Assembly (NCBI RefSeq): GCF_003993775.1 | Contig: NZ_RJRZ01000022.1 | Coordinates: 1 to 62,001, forward strand | Reading direction: 5' to 3' | DNA: 62,001 nucleotides | DNA from: Frigidibacter oleivorans | GTDB taxonomy: Bacteria; Pseudomonadota; Alphaproteobacteria; Rhodobacterales; Rhodobacteraceae | In this document: positions 9,641 through 17,727 of the stretch, piece after piece | Numbering within the stretch: the stretch's first letter is position 1 | How the letters are laid out: the number at the start of each line of letters is the position of its first letter | The notes under the pieces: generated by a model | Seen by the model: the letters and a program-made list of their open reading frames with translations, nothing else | What the model was told of the DNA's origin: nothing | The model's database searches: none | Translations under genes and position numbers: made by a program

Positions 9641-9729
9641 ACGTCATTTTTCGTCGCGCGCGCCGGTCACGGGCCGCTGTGCCGGACTCCGGACCCGGGG
9701 ATTCCGCCACCTCGCCCGCAGGAGTCTGC

Positions 9730-9759
9730 TTGACAATAAGCTATAAAGGTAGCTTATTA
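9730..9759 (+). promoter_or_regulatory. pcaHG promoter with embedded palindromic operator
   Basis: TTGACA at 9730-9735 is a perfect -35 hexamer, followed at 18 bases by TTATTA (9754-9759) as a weak -10. A perfect inverted repeat, AATAAGCTA (9735-9743) and TAGCTTATT (9750-9758) with a 6-base centre, fills the spacer. A protein bound here would block RNA polymerase, so repression is the natural reading. It lies about 90 bases before the pcaH start. Confidence 0.6.
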
Positions 9760-9847
9760 TTTTTCTTGCAGGCGGGAGGCGCAGCCGTGGCCTGGCATGT
9801 CGCACAAGCGTGCCAGCCGTCGAAATCCGAGGGAAGGAGACCAGCGC

Positions 9848-10561
9848 GTGAGAAACGATACACGCAGGCGGATGTATGACCCCTGGCCGGAGGGCGTGCA
9901 GCCCACCGTTCCGATCGAAGGCTATACGAACACCTGGACGCATACGCCATCGCAGCCCGCCTATCGCCGGCCGCTGACGCGCACCGAGGTGACGGGTCCG
10001 GCCGACCTGTGGCGCAAGCTGCATTGCGGGGACAGCAACCTCGCCCTCAGCACGACCGGAAAGCTGGCGCAGGGCCTGCTGATGGAGGTCACCGGCCGCA
10101 TCCTCGACGAGGACGGGCGCCCGGTCGCCAACGCCATCGTCGAATTGTGGCAGGCGAACGCCGCCGGCCGCTACACCCATGCGCTCGACCAGCGCGCGGC
10201 GCCGCTCGATCCGAATTTTCTCGGCCACGGTCGCGTCAGATCGGACGAGAGCGGCACCTATCGCTTCCTGACGATCAAGCCGGGGGCCTACCCGGTCCCG
10301 GTCAAGGACACGTGGTGGCGCCCGCCGCATATCCATTTCTCGGTGCTGGGACCCAGCACCCTGTCGCGGCTGGTGACCCAGATGTATTTCCCGGGCGACC
10401 CGCTGAACGACTGGGACCGCATCCTTCAGTCGATCGGCGATCCGGCGGCCCGCCAGCGTCTGGTGGCCAGACAGCTGCACCCTGCCGAGGTGGGTGTCGA
10501 CCATCTCGGGTTTCACCATGACATCGTCCTGCGCGGACGCAACGCCACTCCGGAAGCATGA
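9848..10561 (+). CDS. pcaH: protocatechuate 3,4-dioxygenase beta subunit
   Basis: A 237-residue intradiol dioxygenase subunit. With the GTG start at 9848 the expected Fe(III) ligands fall at Tyr109 (GRY), Tyr148 (GAY), His161 and His163 (PPHIHF), one position off the classic P. putida beta-chain numbering. GGAAGGAG precedes this GTG by 8 bases, so the upstream ATG in the same frame is rejected. With PcaG it opens protocatechuate between the hydroxyls to 3-carboxy-cis,cis-muconate in the beta-ketoadipate pathway. No pcaB, pcaC, pcaI or pcaJ gene is nearby, so the product must be processed elsewhere, or the substrate is a related catechol. Its stop overlaps the pcaG start. Confidence 0.92.
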   Translation: MRNDTRRRMYDPWPEGVQPTVPIEGYTNTWTHTPSQPAYRRPLTRTEVTGPADLWRKLHCGDSNLALSTTGKLAQGLLMEVTGRILDEDGRPVANAIVELWQANAAGRYTHALDQRAAPLDPNFLGHGRVRSDESGTYRFLTIKPGAYPVPVKDTWWRPPHIHFSVLGPSTLSRLVTQMYFPGDPLNDWDRILQSIGDPAARQRLVARQLHPAEVGVDHLGFHHDIVLRGRNATPEA

Positions 10562-11178
10562 TGGAAGACCTACAGCACATGCGCCGCATCCCCCTGTCGC
10601 AGCACACCATCGGTCCGTTCTTCCCGGCGGACTACTTCCGGCCCGGCGACAACGACCTGACCCGCCTGTCCGCCGATGCCGAGCCGACCGGCAAGGGCAC
10701 GCCCTTCGTCCTGACCGGGACGGTCCGGAAAGAGGGCGGCGACCCGGTCGCCAACGCGATCCTCGAGCTTTGGCAGGCGGATGCCGCCGGCCGGTTCCGC
10801 CATCCCGAGGACCCCGAGGCCGACAAGGCCGACCCGGATTTCCTGGGATGGGGACGGGCCTGGTCGACCATCGAGGGCGTCTACGACTTCCGCTCCGTCC
10901 GGCCCGGCCCCTATGTCGAGGATGGCCGGAAGCGCGCGCCGCACCTGAACATCATCGTCATGGGGATCGGCCTCATGCGCACGGTGGAAACCACGCTGTT
11001 CTTCCCCGAATTCCCCGAGGAGAATGCGCAGGATCCGGTGCTGACCACACTTCCCGAAGATCTGCGGCACATGCTGATCCTGCGCGATCTCGGCGAGGTC
11101 GACGGCGTGCAGACCTATGGGTTCGATTTCCTCCTGCGGGGGCCGAGGGGTCTCGAAACGCCCTTCTTCGAGACGTGA
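10558..11178 (+). CDS. pcaG: protocatechuate 3,4-dioxygenase alpha subunit
   Basis: A 206-residue alpha chain of the intradiol dioxygenase. It starts with tandem ATGATG overlapping the pcaH stop, a sign of translational coupling. It shares the intradiol core with PcaH (ILELWQADAAGRF) but lacks the Tyr/His iron ligands, as alpha chains do; the characteristic N-terminal HTIGPFFP is present at about residues 16-23. It completes the active site at the alpha-beta interface. Confidence 0.92.
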   Translation: MMEDLQHMRRIPLSQHTIGPFFPADYFRPGDNDLTRLSADAEPTGKGTPFVLTGTVRKEGGDPVANAILELWQADAAGRFRHPEDPEADKADPDFLGWGRAWSTIEGVYDFRSVRPGPYVEDGRKRAPHLNIIVMGIGLMRTVETTLFFPEFPEENAQDPVLTTLPEDLRHMLILRDLGEVDGVQTYGFDFLLRGPRGLETPFFET

Positions 11179-11195
11179 GCCCCCTCGCCCGCCCC

Positions 11196-12173
11196 TTACG
11201 GGCGCGGTCCCGACAGGCTCTGGTCCAGCAGCCGCGCCAGCCCATGGACGCCGTCCATGACTGGCGTCGGCACCTCGAGCTTCCGCGCCAGCTCGACCAG
11301 CGCGCCGAGGATCGGGTCCAGCTCCAGCGCGCGCCCGGCATCGACATCCTGCAGCATCGAGGTCCGAAACGTCCCCAGCTTGCGCGTGGTCTCGATTCGC
11401 GCCTCGACATCGTCGAACCCGGTCAGCCCGATCCGCGCGCCCACCGTGGACATCTCGCGCATCATCGTAAGGGCAAGACCGCGCACCCCCTCGTCGTCCA
11501 GCATCGTCGCCAGGTCCGCCCGGCACAGGGCCGACAGCGGGTTCATGTTGGAATTGCCCCACAACTTGCTCCAGACCGCGCGATGGATCGCGTCGGTCGC
11601 GCTGGCCGGGATGCCGCCGGCGGCGAGGTGCCGGGCGATGTCGGATGCAAGACCGCCGTCGGCGGCGTCCCCCAGCAGCACGCTGTTCGCCGCCACCAGA
11701 CGGATGCGCCCCGGCGCCTCGACCAGGCTTGCCGCATGGATCACCGCGCCCACGACGCGGCCGGCGGGCATCAGCCGCGCCAGAACGCCGTCCGGATCGA
11801 CCGCATCGAGGTGCAGGCCCTGCGCCGGCCCGCCGAACGCCTCGAAAAACCACCAAGGCAGACCGTTGATCGCGGCCACGACCGTCGTCCGCGGTCCCAG
11901 GGCCGCGTCGATGAGCGGCGCCAGCCGGGGCAGGTCATGCGCCTTGAGCCCCAGCAGCAGGACATCCGCGTCCCGCAGGTCGGCCGGATCATCCGTGGCC
12001 GCGACGTCGTACCGGCGAAGGGATGTGCCGTCGTCAAGGGCAAGACCGGACGTCCGCAATGCCGCCAGCGTCGCGCCCCGTGCCAGAACCGTCGCCGTGG
12101 CGCCGGCCTCGACGAAGCCCGAGGTGAGCCAGCCTCCGATCGCTCCGGCACCGATGACTGCCAGTTTCATCAA
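11196..12173 (-). CDS. ketopantoate reductase-like NADPH oxidoreductase (PanE/ApbA family)
   Basis: A 325-residue protein with the nucleotide-binding motif GAGAIGG at residues 7-13 and the family's C-terminal helical domain, including the conserved K-x-W-G-N-S-N segment (SKLWGNSNMNPLSAL). PanE itself makes pantoate from ketopantoate, but paralogues in catabolic clusters act on other 2-oxo or hydroxy acids. Its place between pcaG (convergent) and a divergent alpha/beta hydrolase hints at a catabolic role. AAGGAGGG lies upstream of the start. Confidence 0.8.
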   Translation of the reverse strand: MMKLAVIGAGAIGGWLTSGFVEAGATATVLARGATLAALRTSGLALDDGTSLRRYDVAATDDPADLRDADVLLLGLKAHDLPRLAPLIDAALGPRTTVVAAINGLPWWFFEAFGGPAQGLHLDAVDPDGVLARLMPAGRVVGAVIHAASLVEAPGRIRLVAANSVLLGDAADGGLASDIARHLAAGGIPASATDAIHRAVWSKLWGNSNMNPLSALCRADLATMLDDEGVRGLALTMMREMSTVGARIGLTGFDDVEARIETTRKLGTFRTSMLQDVDAGRALELDPILGALVELARKLEVPTPVMDGVHGLARLLDQSLSGPRP

Positions 12174-12237
12174 ACCCTCCTTTGGCTCGCCACGCTGGCA
12201 GCCCTTCCTCTGTCATGAACAATCGCAGGTCGCACCC

Positions 12238-13068
12238 ATGGAACCCAGCCCCCCCGGACCCGAAACCGCCCGCGACCCCGGTGCACGGCGCCCGACCCGC
12301 GACGGCGGCGAGATCCGCTATCGCATCTGCGGCGACGAGGGGCCGGCGGTCGTGCTGATCCCGTCCCTCGGACGCGGGACCGAGGATTTCGACCTTCTGC
12401 TGCCGTCGCTCCTGCGGGCGGGGCTGCGCCTCATCCTGCCGGAACCGCGCGGCATCGGGGGGTCCACGCCGCTCCGCCCGGGCGACACCCTGCACGACAT
12501 GGCCGCCGATATTGCCGCGATCCTCGAGGCCGAGGCGGCTTCCCCTGCCGTTCTGGTAGGCCACGCCGCCGGCAACTGGGTCGCGCGGATGCTGGCGCAT
12601 GACCGGCCCGACCTGACCCGCGCCGTGGCGCTGGTGGCCGCGATCGTGACCAATACCGTGCCGGAACCCGTCAAGGCCTCGATCTCGGCCAGCTTCGACA
12701 TGTCGCTGCCGGACGGGGAACGCCTCGGGCATCTGCGGAAGGTCTACTTCGCCGCGGGCTCCGACGCCTCGGTTTGGCTGGACGGCTGGTGGCCGGAGGT
12801 CGCCGCGGAACAACGCCGTGCGGCGGGCCAGACCCGCGACCAGGACTGGATCCGCTCCGCCGACCGGCACCCGACGCTCTATGTCGGCGCGACCGAGGAT
12901 GTCATCTCGCCGCCGCCCGAACTGGCCGCGCTGCGCCGGACGATCGGCCCGAAGGCCGAGTGCGTGGTGATCGGGGGCGCCGGACACGCGCTGTTGCCGG
13001 AGCAGCCGGAGGCCGTGGCCCGGGCTCTGGCGGACTGGATTGCCGGACTGGCGGACAGGGAGGGCTGA
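12238..13068 (+). CDS. alpha/beta hydrolase fold protein with Ala at the nucleophile position
   Basis: A 276-residue alpha/beta hydrolase. The nucleophile elbow reads GHAAG at residues 108-112, so the usual Ser is Ala110. The rest of the fold looks intact: an oxyanion-loop segment IPSLGRG (41-47), PRGIGGS (70-76), a late acid-loop GATEDVISPP, and a His in GGAGHAL. It resembles enol-lactone hydrolases (PcaD) and relatives, and it sits next to pcaHG. With no Ser nucleophile it may act by a different mechanism or bind rather than cleave a ligand. The ATG at 12238 is the first suitable start after the divergent gene; the open frame continues far upstream as an antisense shadow. Confidence 0.75.
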   Translation: MEPSPPGPETARDPGARRPTRDGGEIRYRICGDEGPAVVLIPSLGRGTEDFDLLLPSLLRAGLRLILPEPRGIGGSTPLRPGDTLHDMAADIAAILEAEAASPAVLVGHAAGNWVARMLAHDRPDLTRAVALVAAIVTNTVPEPVKASISASFDMSLPDGERLGHLRKVYFAAGSDASVWLDGWWPEVAAEQRRAAGQTRDQDWIRSADRHPTLYVGATEDVISPPPELAALRRTIGPKAECVVIGGAGHALLPEQPEAVARALADWIAGLADREG

Positions 13069-13279
13069 CACCGGGCGCGGGGGCCTGTCGCCTGTCCCGC
13101 GCCGCCGCGGTCCGGTCACGGATACTGTCGCCATCTGCATCCATCCCCAAGGTCAGGGGGCCAAGCCGCCCCACCTCGAGGCGGACGGTCCGGTCCTGCG
13201 CGACCATGTCCCGCCAGCCGGTTCCGGCGGCACGCGCCCCGGCACGGCGATCGGCGGCAGGCGGGTCATGGCCCGGCGG

Positions 13280-14044
13280 TCACGGCTTGAAGACCGGCGC
13301 CCGCTTCTCGCGGAAGGCGGCCATCGCCTCGGCGCTGTCCTCCGAGGTGGACAGGGCCTTGGTCTGGCCCTGCTCGAACCGGTAGCCCTCGTAGACCGAC
13401 TGTCCCTCCGTGACCTGGAACGAGGCCTTGGCGGCGCGAACGGCCGAGGGGCTGGCCCTGGCGATGTCGCGGGCGATGCCCATGGCCGTTTCCAGAAGGT
13501 CCTCGGGCGCGGTGCAGGCCGAGGCCACCCCCATGCGCAACAGGTCCGGCCCGTAGATCCGCCGCGCCGTGAACAACATCAGCCGCGCGTCGGATTCGCT
13601 CAGGTGGCGCCGGACATGGGACACGCCGCCGGCAAGGCCGACAGTGACCTCGGTCATCTGAAGATAGCCCTTTTCCGAAAACACGAGGATGTCGCAGCAC
13701 AGCGCCGTCACGCAGCCGGCCCCGATGGCCGGGCCGTTGACGGCTGCGATCACGGGCTTGGGGCATTCCAGGATGCAGTCGAAACTCGCCCTCACCCGCC
13801 GGTTATGCGCCGTGTAGACCCCCAGCTCCTGCGTCGGGCGCTCGGCCAGATCGGCCCCGGCCGAGAACGCCTTGCCCGCGCCGGTCAGCACGATGGCGCG
13901 CACATCGGTCCGGTCGCCGAGGCTGTCCATGACAAGCTGCATCTCGTCGCGCAGCTTGTTGTTCTGGGCGTTCACGGGTGGACGGTCGATCGTCACCGTT
14001 GCGATGTAGTCGGCGACGGACACCGAAAGCGTTTCCAGGTTCAT
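13280..14044 (-). CDS. enoyl-CoA hydratase/isomerase family protein
   Basis: A 254-residue crotonase-fold enzyme. It has the oxyanion-hole segments SAGADL and NGPAIGAGC and the central helix region of the family. The position that holds the first catalytic Glu in true hydratases reads GAGCVTALCCD and the second reads TEVTVGLAGGVSH, so hydratase activity is uncertain and isomerase, hydrolase or decarboxylase activity is possible. I choose the ATG at 14044 because GGGGAAG lies 6 bases before it; an in-frame ATG at 14065 is less likely. 211 bases separate it from the upstream hydrolase gene (13069-13279), where nothing else is seen. Confidence 0.85.
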   Translation of the reverse strand: MNLETLSVSVADYIATVTIDRPPVNAQNNKLRDEMQLVMDSLGDRTDVRAIVLTGAGKAFSAGADLAERPTQELGVYTAHNRRVRASFDCILECPKPVIAAVNGPAIGAGCVTALCCDILVFSEKGYLQMTEVTVGLAGGVSHVRRHLSESDARLMLFTARRIYGPDLLRMGVASACTAPEDLLETAMGIARDIARASPSAVRAAKASFQVTEGQSVYEGYRFEQGQTKALSTSEDSAEAMAAFREKRAPVFKP

Positions 14045-14118
14045 CACGGTCTTCCCCGGGGTCATGCCTCTGCTGAATGCGGCCAGTCTTCACACAAGCC
14101 TGCCATCGGCACAAGCGT

Positions 14119-14140
14119 TAAGTATAATAGTATAGCTTTT
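14119..14140 (-). promoter_or_regulatory. AT-rich operator candidate upstream of the enoyl-CoA hydratase gene
   Basis: An AT-rich patch about 75 bases before the start. It contains TATA-ATAG-TATA and the 7-mer TATAGCT at 14131-14137, which is shared with the dctP and pcaH promoters. The whole reads as an imperfect inverted repeat, AAGTATA and TATAGCTT. Confidence 0.4.
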
Positions 14141-14177
14141 TGCGATTTAAGCCGGCTGCCCTGGTGTTGCGGTCGCG

Positions 14178-15107
14178 TCACCTTCCGCAGCCCGGGTCAG
14201 GCGGCGCCCCCGCCTGCCGGCTGGACCGGCGGACGAAGGCGAGGAAGGCCTGCATCGCCGCGCTGCTGTGCCGGCGGTTCGGATAGTAGAGATACCAGCT
14301 CGGCAGGCGCGGGCTCCAGTCCGCCAGAACCTCGACCAGCCGGCCCTCCCCGATGGCTGTCCGGGCGTAATCCTCGAACACATGGGCGAGCCCCTGCCCC
14401 GCCAGCGCCGCCTGCAGCTCCTGATGCGCGGAATTGAGCGTGAGGCGGCCTTCCGGCTCGATCTCGACGATCCGGCCGTCCTTCTCGAACAGCCATTCGG
14501 CCAGGGTGCCGCCGGGATAGCGGCGGCGGATGCAGGCATGGCCCACCAGATCGCCCGGCTCTGCCGGCGTCCCCCTTGCCGCCAGATAGGCCGGCGCCGC
14601 GACGATGGCATAGCGCAGCGGCTGTCCCAGCGGCACGGCGATCATGTCCTGCGCCAGATGCTCGCCGAACCGGACCCCGGCGTCATACCCCTCGGCGACG
14701 ATATCGACGATGGCCGCGTCGCTGACGAATTCGACCTGCACCTCCGGATATTCGGCCATGAAGTCGAAGGCGAGCGGGCAAAGCACATGCTCCACCGCCG
14801 GCGCGGGCGCGTTGATGCGCAGCGTCCCGGATGGCCGGTCCCGCAGCTGGTCGATCTCGGCCAGCGCAAGGCGGATGTCGGCCAGCGCCACGTCGAGCCG
14901 CGACAGCAGCCGTTGCCCCGCCTCCGTCGGCGCCACGCTGCGCGTGGTCCGGTTCAGAAGGCGCAGCCCCACCGCCCGCTCCAGCGTCGCGATGGTCTGG
15001 CTGACGACGGAGGAGGCGACGCCGCGTTCCCGCGCGGCGGCGCGGAACCCGCCCGCGCGCACCACAAGGGCGAAGGTTTCGAGGTGATCCAGACGGACAG
15101 GCGCCAT
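14178..15107 (-). CDS. LysR-family transcriptional regulator
   Basis: A 309-residue LysR protein. The N-terminal winged helix-turn-helix is clear (LDHLETFALVV, GFRAAARERG, SSVVSQTIATLE, LLNRTTRSV). The effector domain starts near residue 90. The start at 15107 gives the standard N-terminus; a longer in-frame ATG at 15173 is unlikely. It is divergent from the exported metallo-beta-lactamase at 15227 with 119 bases between, so it most likely controls that gene. Confidence 0.88.
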   Translation of the reverse strand: MAPVRLDHLETFALVVRAGGFRAAARERGVASSVVSQTIATLERAVGLRLLNRTTRSVAPTEAGQRLLSRLDVALADIRLALAEIDQLRDRPSGTLRINAPAPAVEHVLCPLAFDFMAEYPEVQVEFVSDAAIVDIVAEGYDAGVRFGEHLAQDMIAVPLGQPLRYAIVAAPAYLAARGTPAEPGDLVGHACIRRRYPGGTLAEWLFEKDGRIVEIEPEGRLTLNSAHQELQAALAGQGLAHVFEDYARTAIGEGRLVEVLADWSPRLPSWYLYYPNRRHSSAAMQAFLAFVRRSSRQAGAPPDPGCGR

Positions 15108-15226
15108 TGCTCGCTTTTTCCGAACAGCTTGATCGACTCTGTCCGGGTTATACCAACGACGCTTCGATGTCATCTCACCTCCTGAGCCGGAAGACCGTGC
15201 TCCTGACCCGGAAAGGAAGGATCGAG

Positions 15227-16213
15227 ATGCTCACGATCAATCGACGCAGGATCATGCTGACTGCCGCCGCCGGCGCCTCGGGCGCGCTGCTCATGCCCGG
15301 GGCCATCCCCGCGGCCCGGGCGCAGGCGGGCACCCCGCAGACGGAGTGGAACAGCGGCATCTACCGGTTCCGCATCGGCGACATCGCCGCGACCGTCGTG
15401 TCGGACGGCAATATCGGCGGCCCGCCCACCGTCTATGCCGGCGATGCGCCCGAGGCGGAACTGGAAGAGGTCCTGCGCCGCGCCTTCCTGCCCGCCGACC
15501 GCCTGACCCTGAACCTCAACACCCTGCTTCTGGAAATCGACGGGCGCCGCGTCCTGCTGGAGGCGGGGGCCGGTGCGACCATGGGGCCGGACGGCGGCCG
15601 CCTGTTCCGGCATCTCGAGGCACTGGGCCTGACGGCCGATGACATCGACGTCATCGTCATCTCCCACACCCATCCCGACCATGTCGGCAACCTGCGTGCC
15701 GCCGACGGCACCCGCGCCTTCCCGCGCGCCACGGTGATGGTGCCGCAGCCGGACTGGGCCTTCTTCGTCGAATCCGATCCCGATCTGTCCTACATGCCGG
15801 TGCCACAGGATTTCCGCGACCGCTTCGGCGCGAACATCAAGGCCAGCGTCGAACCCTACCGGCAGGATGTCGAGCTGTATCAGGCGGGGGCCGAGCTGGT
15901 GCCGGGCCTCGCGACCGTTCCGGCCGAGGGCCACACGCCCGGCATGGTGGCCTTCCTCGTCCATTCGGGCGGCGAGCAGCTGCTGCTGACCGCCGATCTG
16001 GCCTATCACCCGGTGGTCAATATCGACGAACCCTGGCGCCCCGGCCCCGACCGGGACAAGGAGACCGCCGCCGCCTCGCGCCAGCGCATCTTCGACCGGG
16101 CGGCGGCCGAGCGGATGCTGGTCCTGGGCTTCCATTTCCCCTTCCCCGGCCTCGGGCACATCCTGCGCACCGACAGCGGCTATGCCTGGGTGCCCGCCAA
16201 TTGGCAGTTCTGA
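15227..16213 (+). CDS. exported metallo-beta-lactamase-fold hydrolase
   Basis: A 328-residue protein with an N-terminal export signal: INRRRIMLTAAAG, a hydrophobic run, then ARAQAG, suggesting Tat export. The zinc motif HTHPDH lies at residues 147-152, with later His/Asp positions in EGHTPGM and LTADLAYHP and a closing FHFPFPG. It resembles quorum-quenching lactonase, alkylsulfatase-like or methyl parathion hydrolase-type proteins; the substrate is unknown. AAGGAAGG precedes the ATG at 15227, which decides against the longer frame. It is divergent from the LysR gene. Confidence 0.82.
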   Translation: MLTINRRRIMLTAAAGASGALLMPGAIPAARAQAGTPQTEWNSGIYRFRIGDIAATVVSDGNIGGPPTVYAGDAPEAELEEVLRRAFLPADRLTLNLNTLLLEIDGRRVLLEAGAGATMGPDGGRLFRHLEALGLTADDIDVIVISHTHPDHVGNLRAADGTRAFPRATVMVPQPDWAFFVESDPDLSYMPVPQDFRDRFGANIKASVEPYRQDVELYQAGAELVPGLATVPAEGHTPGMVAFLVHSGGEQLLLTADLAYHPVVNIDEPWRPGPDRDKETAAASRQRIFDRAAAERMLVLGFHFPFPGLGHILRTDSGYAWVPANWQF

Positions 16214-16253
16214 CAAGGGGCGCCCCCGGGAATACCCCGGCGGGCGCCCTTCC
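16214..16253. terminator. bidirectional terminator between convergent genes
   Basis: A long hairpin with outer arms AAGGGGCGCCC and GGGCGCCCTT and an inner CCGGG/CCCGG pair lies exactly between the stops of the metallo-beta-lactamase gene and the MATE gene. Each arm flank gives a short T-rich end on its own strand. Confidence 0.6.
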
Positions 16254-16257
16254 CCGC

Positions 16258-17649
16258 TCAGGCCACCCGGGGGAACTGCCGCAGCCAGAACCGCGCCATC
16301 AGCAGCGCCGCCGCCAGCGCCAGCCCCACGACCAGCCCCAGCCACAGCCCCACGCCGCCCAGCCCCAGCGGGAAGCCCAGAACGAAGCTGGCCGGAATGC
16401 CCACGGCCCAATAGCTGATCGTGGCCAGCCCCATCGGCACCGCCGTGTCCCGCACCCCGCGCAACAGCCCGAGCGCCATGCATTGCAGCGCGTCGAACAT
16501 CTGGAACAGCGCCGCCACCGCTAGCAGGGTGATGCCGAAGGCGAGGATGTCGGGCGCGGCGGGATTGGCCTCGTCGAGGAACAGCCCGACGATGGGCCCG
16601 GCGGCGACGAGGAACAGCGCCGTGACCCCCAGCCCGAAGATCACCGACAGCGCGATCGCGGCCAGCGCGGCGCGGCGCATGCCCTCGCGGTCGCCCTCGC
16701 CCTCGGCCCGGCCGACACGCACGGTCGCGGCGCTGGCGATGCCCAGATGGACCATGAAGGCCAGCGAGGCCGCCTCGAGCGCGATGCCATGCGCAGCCAG
16801 TTCCACCGTGCCGATCCAGCCCATCATCAGTGCCGCGGCGGTGAACAGACTGCCCTCGGCCAGCCCGGTCAGCCCGACCGGCATCCCCAGCCGGGCCAGC
16901 TGTCCGAAGGCGGGCCAGTCGGGCCGCCACAGCCGCGCGAAGATGCGAAAGCGGCGCAGCGCCGGATGCCAGCCGGCATAGGCGGCCAGCACCGCCAGCG
17001 ACACCGCCTGCGCGCCAAGGCTGGCCAGCGCCGCCCCCCGCACGCCCAGTTCCGGGGCGCCCCAGTTGCCGAAGATCAGCATCCAGTTCAGCAGGCCGTT
17101 GCCGAGTGCCGCGCCGAGCGTCGCCCACAGCACGATCCCCGCCCGCTCCATCGCCGACAGGAAGCTTTTCAGCACCATGATCAGCAGCGCGGGCACCATC
17201 CCCCAGCCGACGATCCGCAGATAGGATTGCGCCAGCGCCGACAGCGCCTCGTCCTGCCCGAGCACGCGCAGGATCGGCGCGGACCACCAGAACAGCGGCA
17301 GCGTGCAGATGCCGAACAGCGTGGACAGCCACAGGCCCATCCGCACATCGCGGCGCACCTGCACCTCGTCCCCGCGGCCGACGGCGGCGGCGACCATGCC
17401 CATCGCTGCCACGCCGAAGCCCGACCCGAGGATGAACACCATGAAGAAGAACGACGCGCCCAGCACCACGGCGGCCAGCGCGTCCACCCCGTACCAGCCA
17501 AGCATCACCGTATCGGTGACATGCAGCGACATCTGCGCGAGGTTGCTGCCCACCAGCGGCAGGCCCAGGACCACCAGCGCGCGCAGATGCGCCCGCCAGG
17601 ACAGGGCGCGCATCGCAGGAACGGCCGGTGATGTGGCAAGGGGGGTCAT
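16258..17649 (-). CDS. MATE-family multidrug/toxin efflux transporter
   Basis: A 463-residue membrane protein with about 12 helices in two related halves. Typical MATE features are the N-terminal LVLGLPLVGSN, the helix-2 motif VTDTVMLGWYG and the second-half equivalents near residues 240-290 (GLAEGSLFTAAALMMGWIG). It exports cationic drugs or metabolites in exchange for Na+ or H+. The stop is convergent with the metallo-beta-lactamase gene. It does not look operonic with the NicO gene, whose stop is 78 bases upstream. Confidence 0.9.
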   Translation of the reverse strand: MTPLATSPAVPAMRALSWRAHLRALVVLGLPLVGSNLAQMSLHVTDTVMLGWYGVDALAAVVLGASFFFMVFILGSGFGVAAMGMVAAAVGRGDEVQVRRDVRMGLWLSTLFGICTLPLFWWSAPILRVLGQDEALSALAQSYLRIVGWGMVPALLIMVLKSFLSAMERAGIVLWATLGAALGNGLLNWMLIFGNWGAPELGVRGAALASLGAQAVSLAVLAAYAGWHPALRRFRIFARLWRPDWPAFGQLARLGMPVGLTGLAEGSLFTAAALMMGWIGTVELAAHGIALEAASLAFMVHLGIASAATVRVGRAEGEGDREGMRRAALAAIALSVIFGLGVTALFLVAAGPIVGLFLDEANPAAPDILAFGITLLAVAALFQMFDALQCMALGLLRGVRDTAVPMGLATISYWAVGIPASFVLGFPLGLGGVGLWLGLVVGLALAAALLMARFWLRQFPRVA

Positions 17650-17727
17650 GCCCTGCCCATATCCCAGCCGCCGCGCCCCCGCCAGAGGCGCGGCGGGACC
17701 CCGGCCGCTGGCATCAGGCCGCCGGCG

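Larger units (their letters stand above)
9359..9847. other. divergent intergenic region between dctP and pcaH
   Basis: No gene is supported here. The region is mostly GC-rich but holds two AT-rich islands, at about 9603-9640 and 9730-9770, which stand out in this genome. The first probably serves the dctPQM promoter and the second the pcaHG promoter. Both contain TATAGCT-type sequences. The roughly 240 bases between the first island and dctP form a long leader in which I see no structure that I recognise. Confidence 0.6.

Noticed and set aside
13069-13279. A gene between the alpha/beta hydrolase and the enoyl-CoA hydratase
   Set aside because: Only overlapping shadow frames are present, with no motif or start signal.
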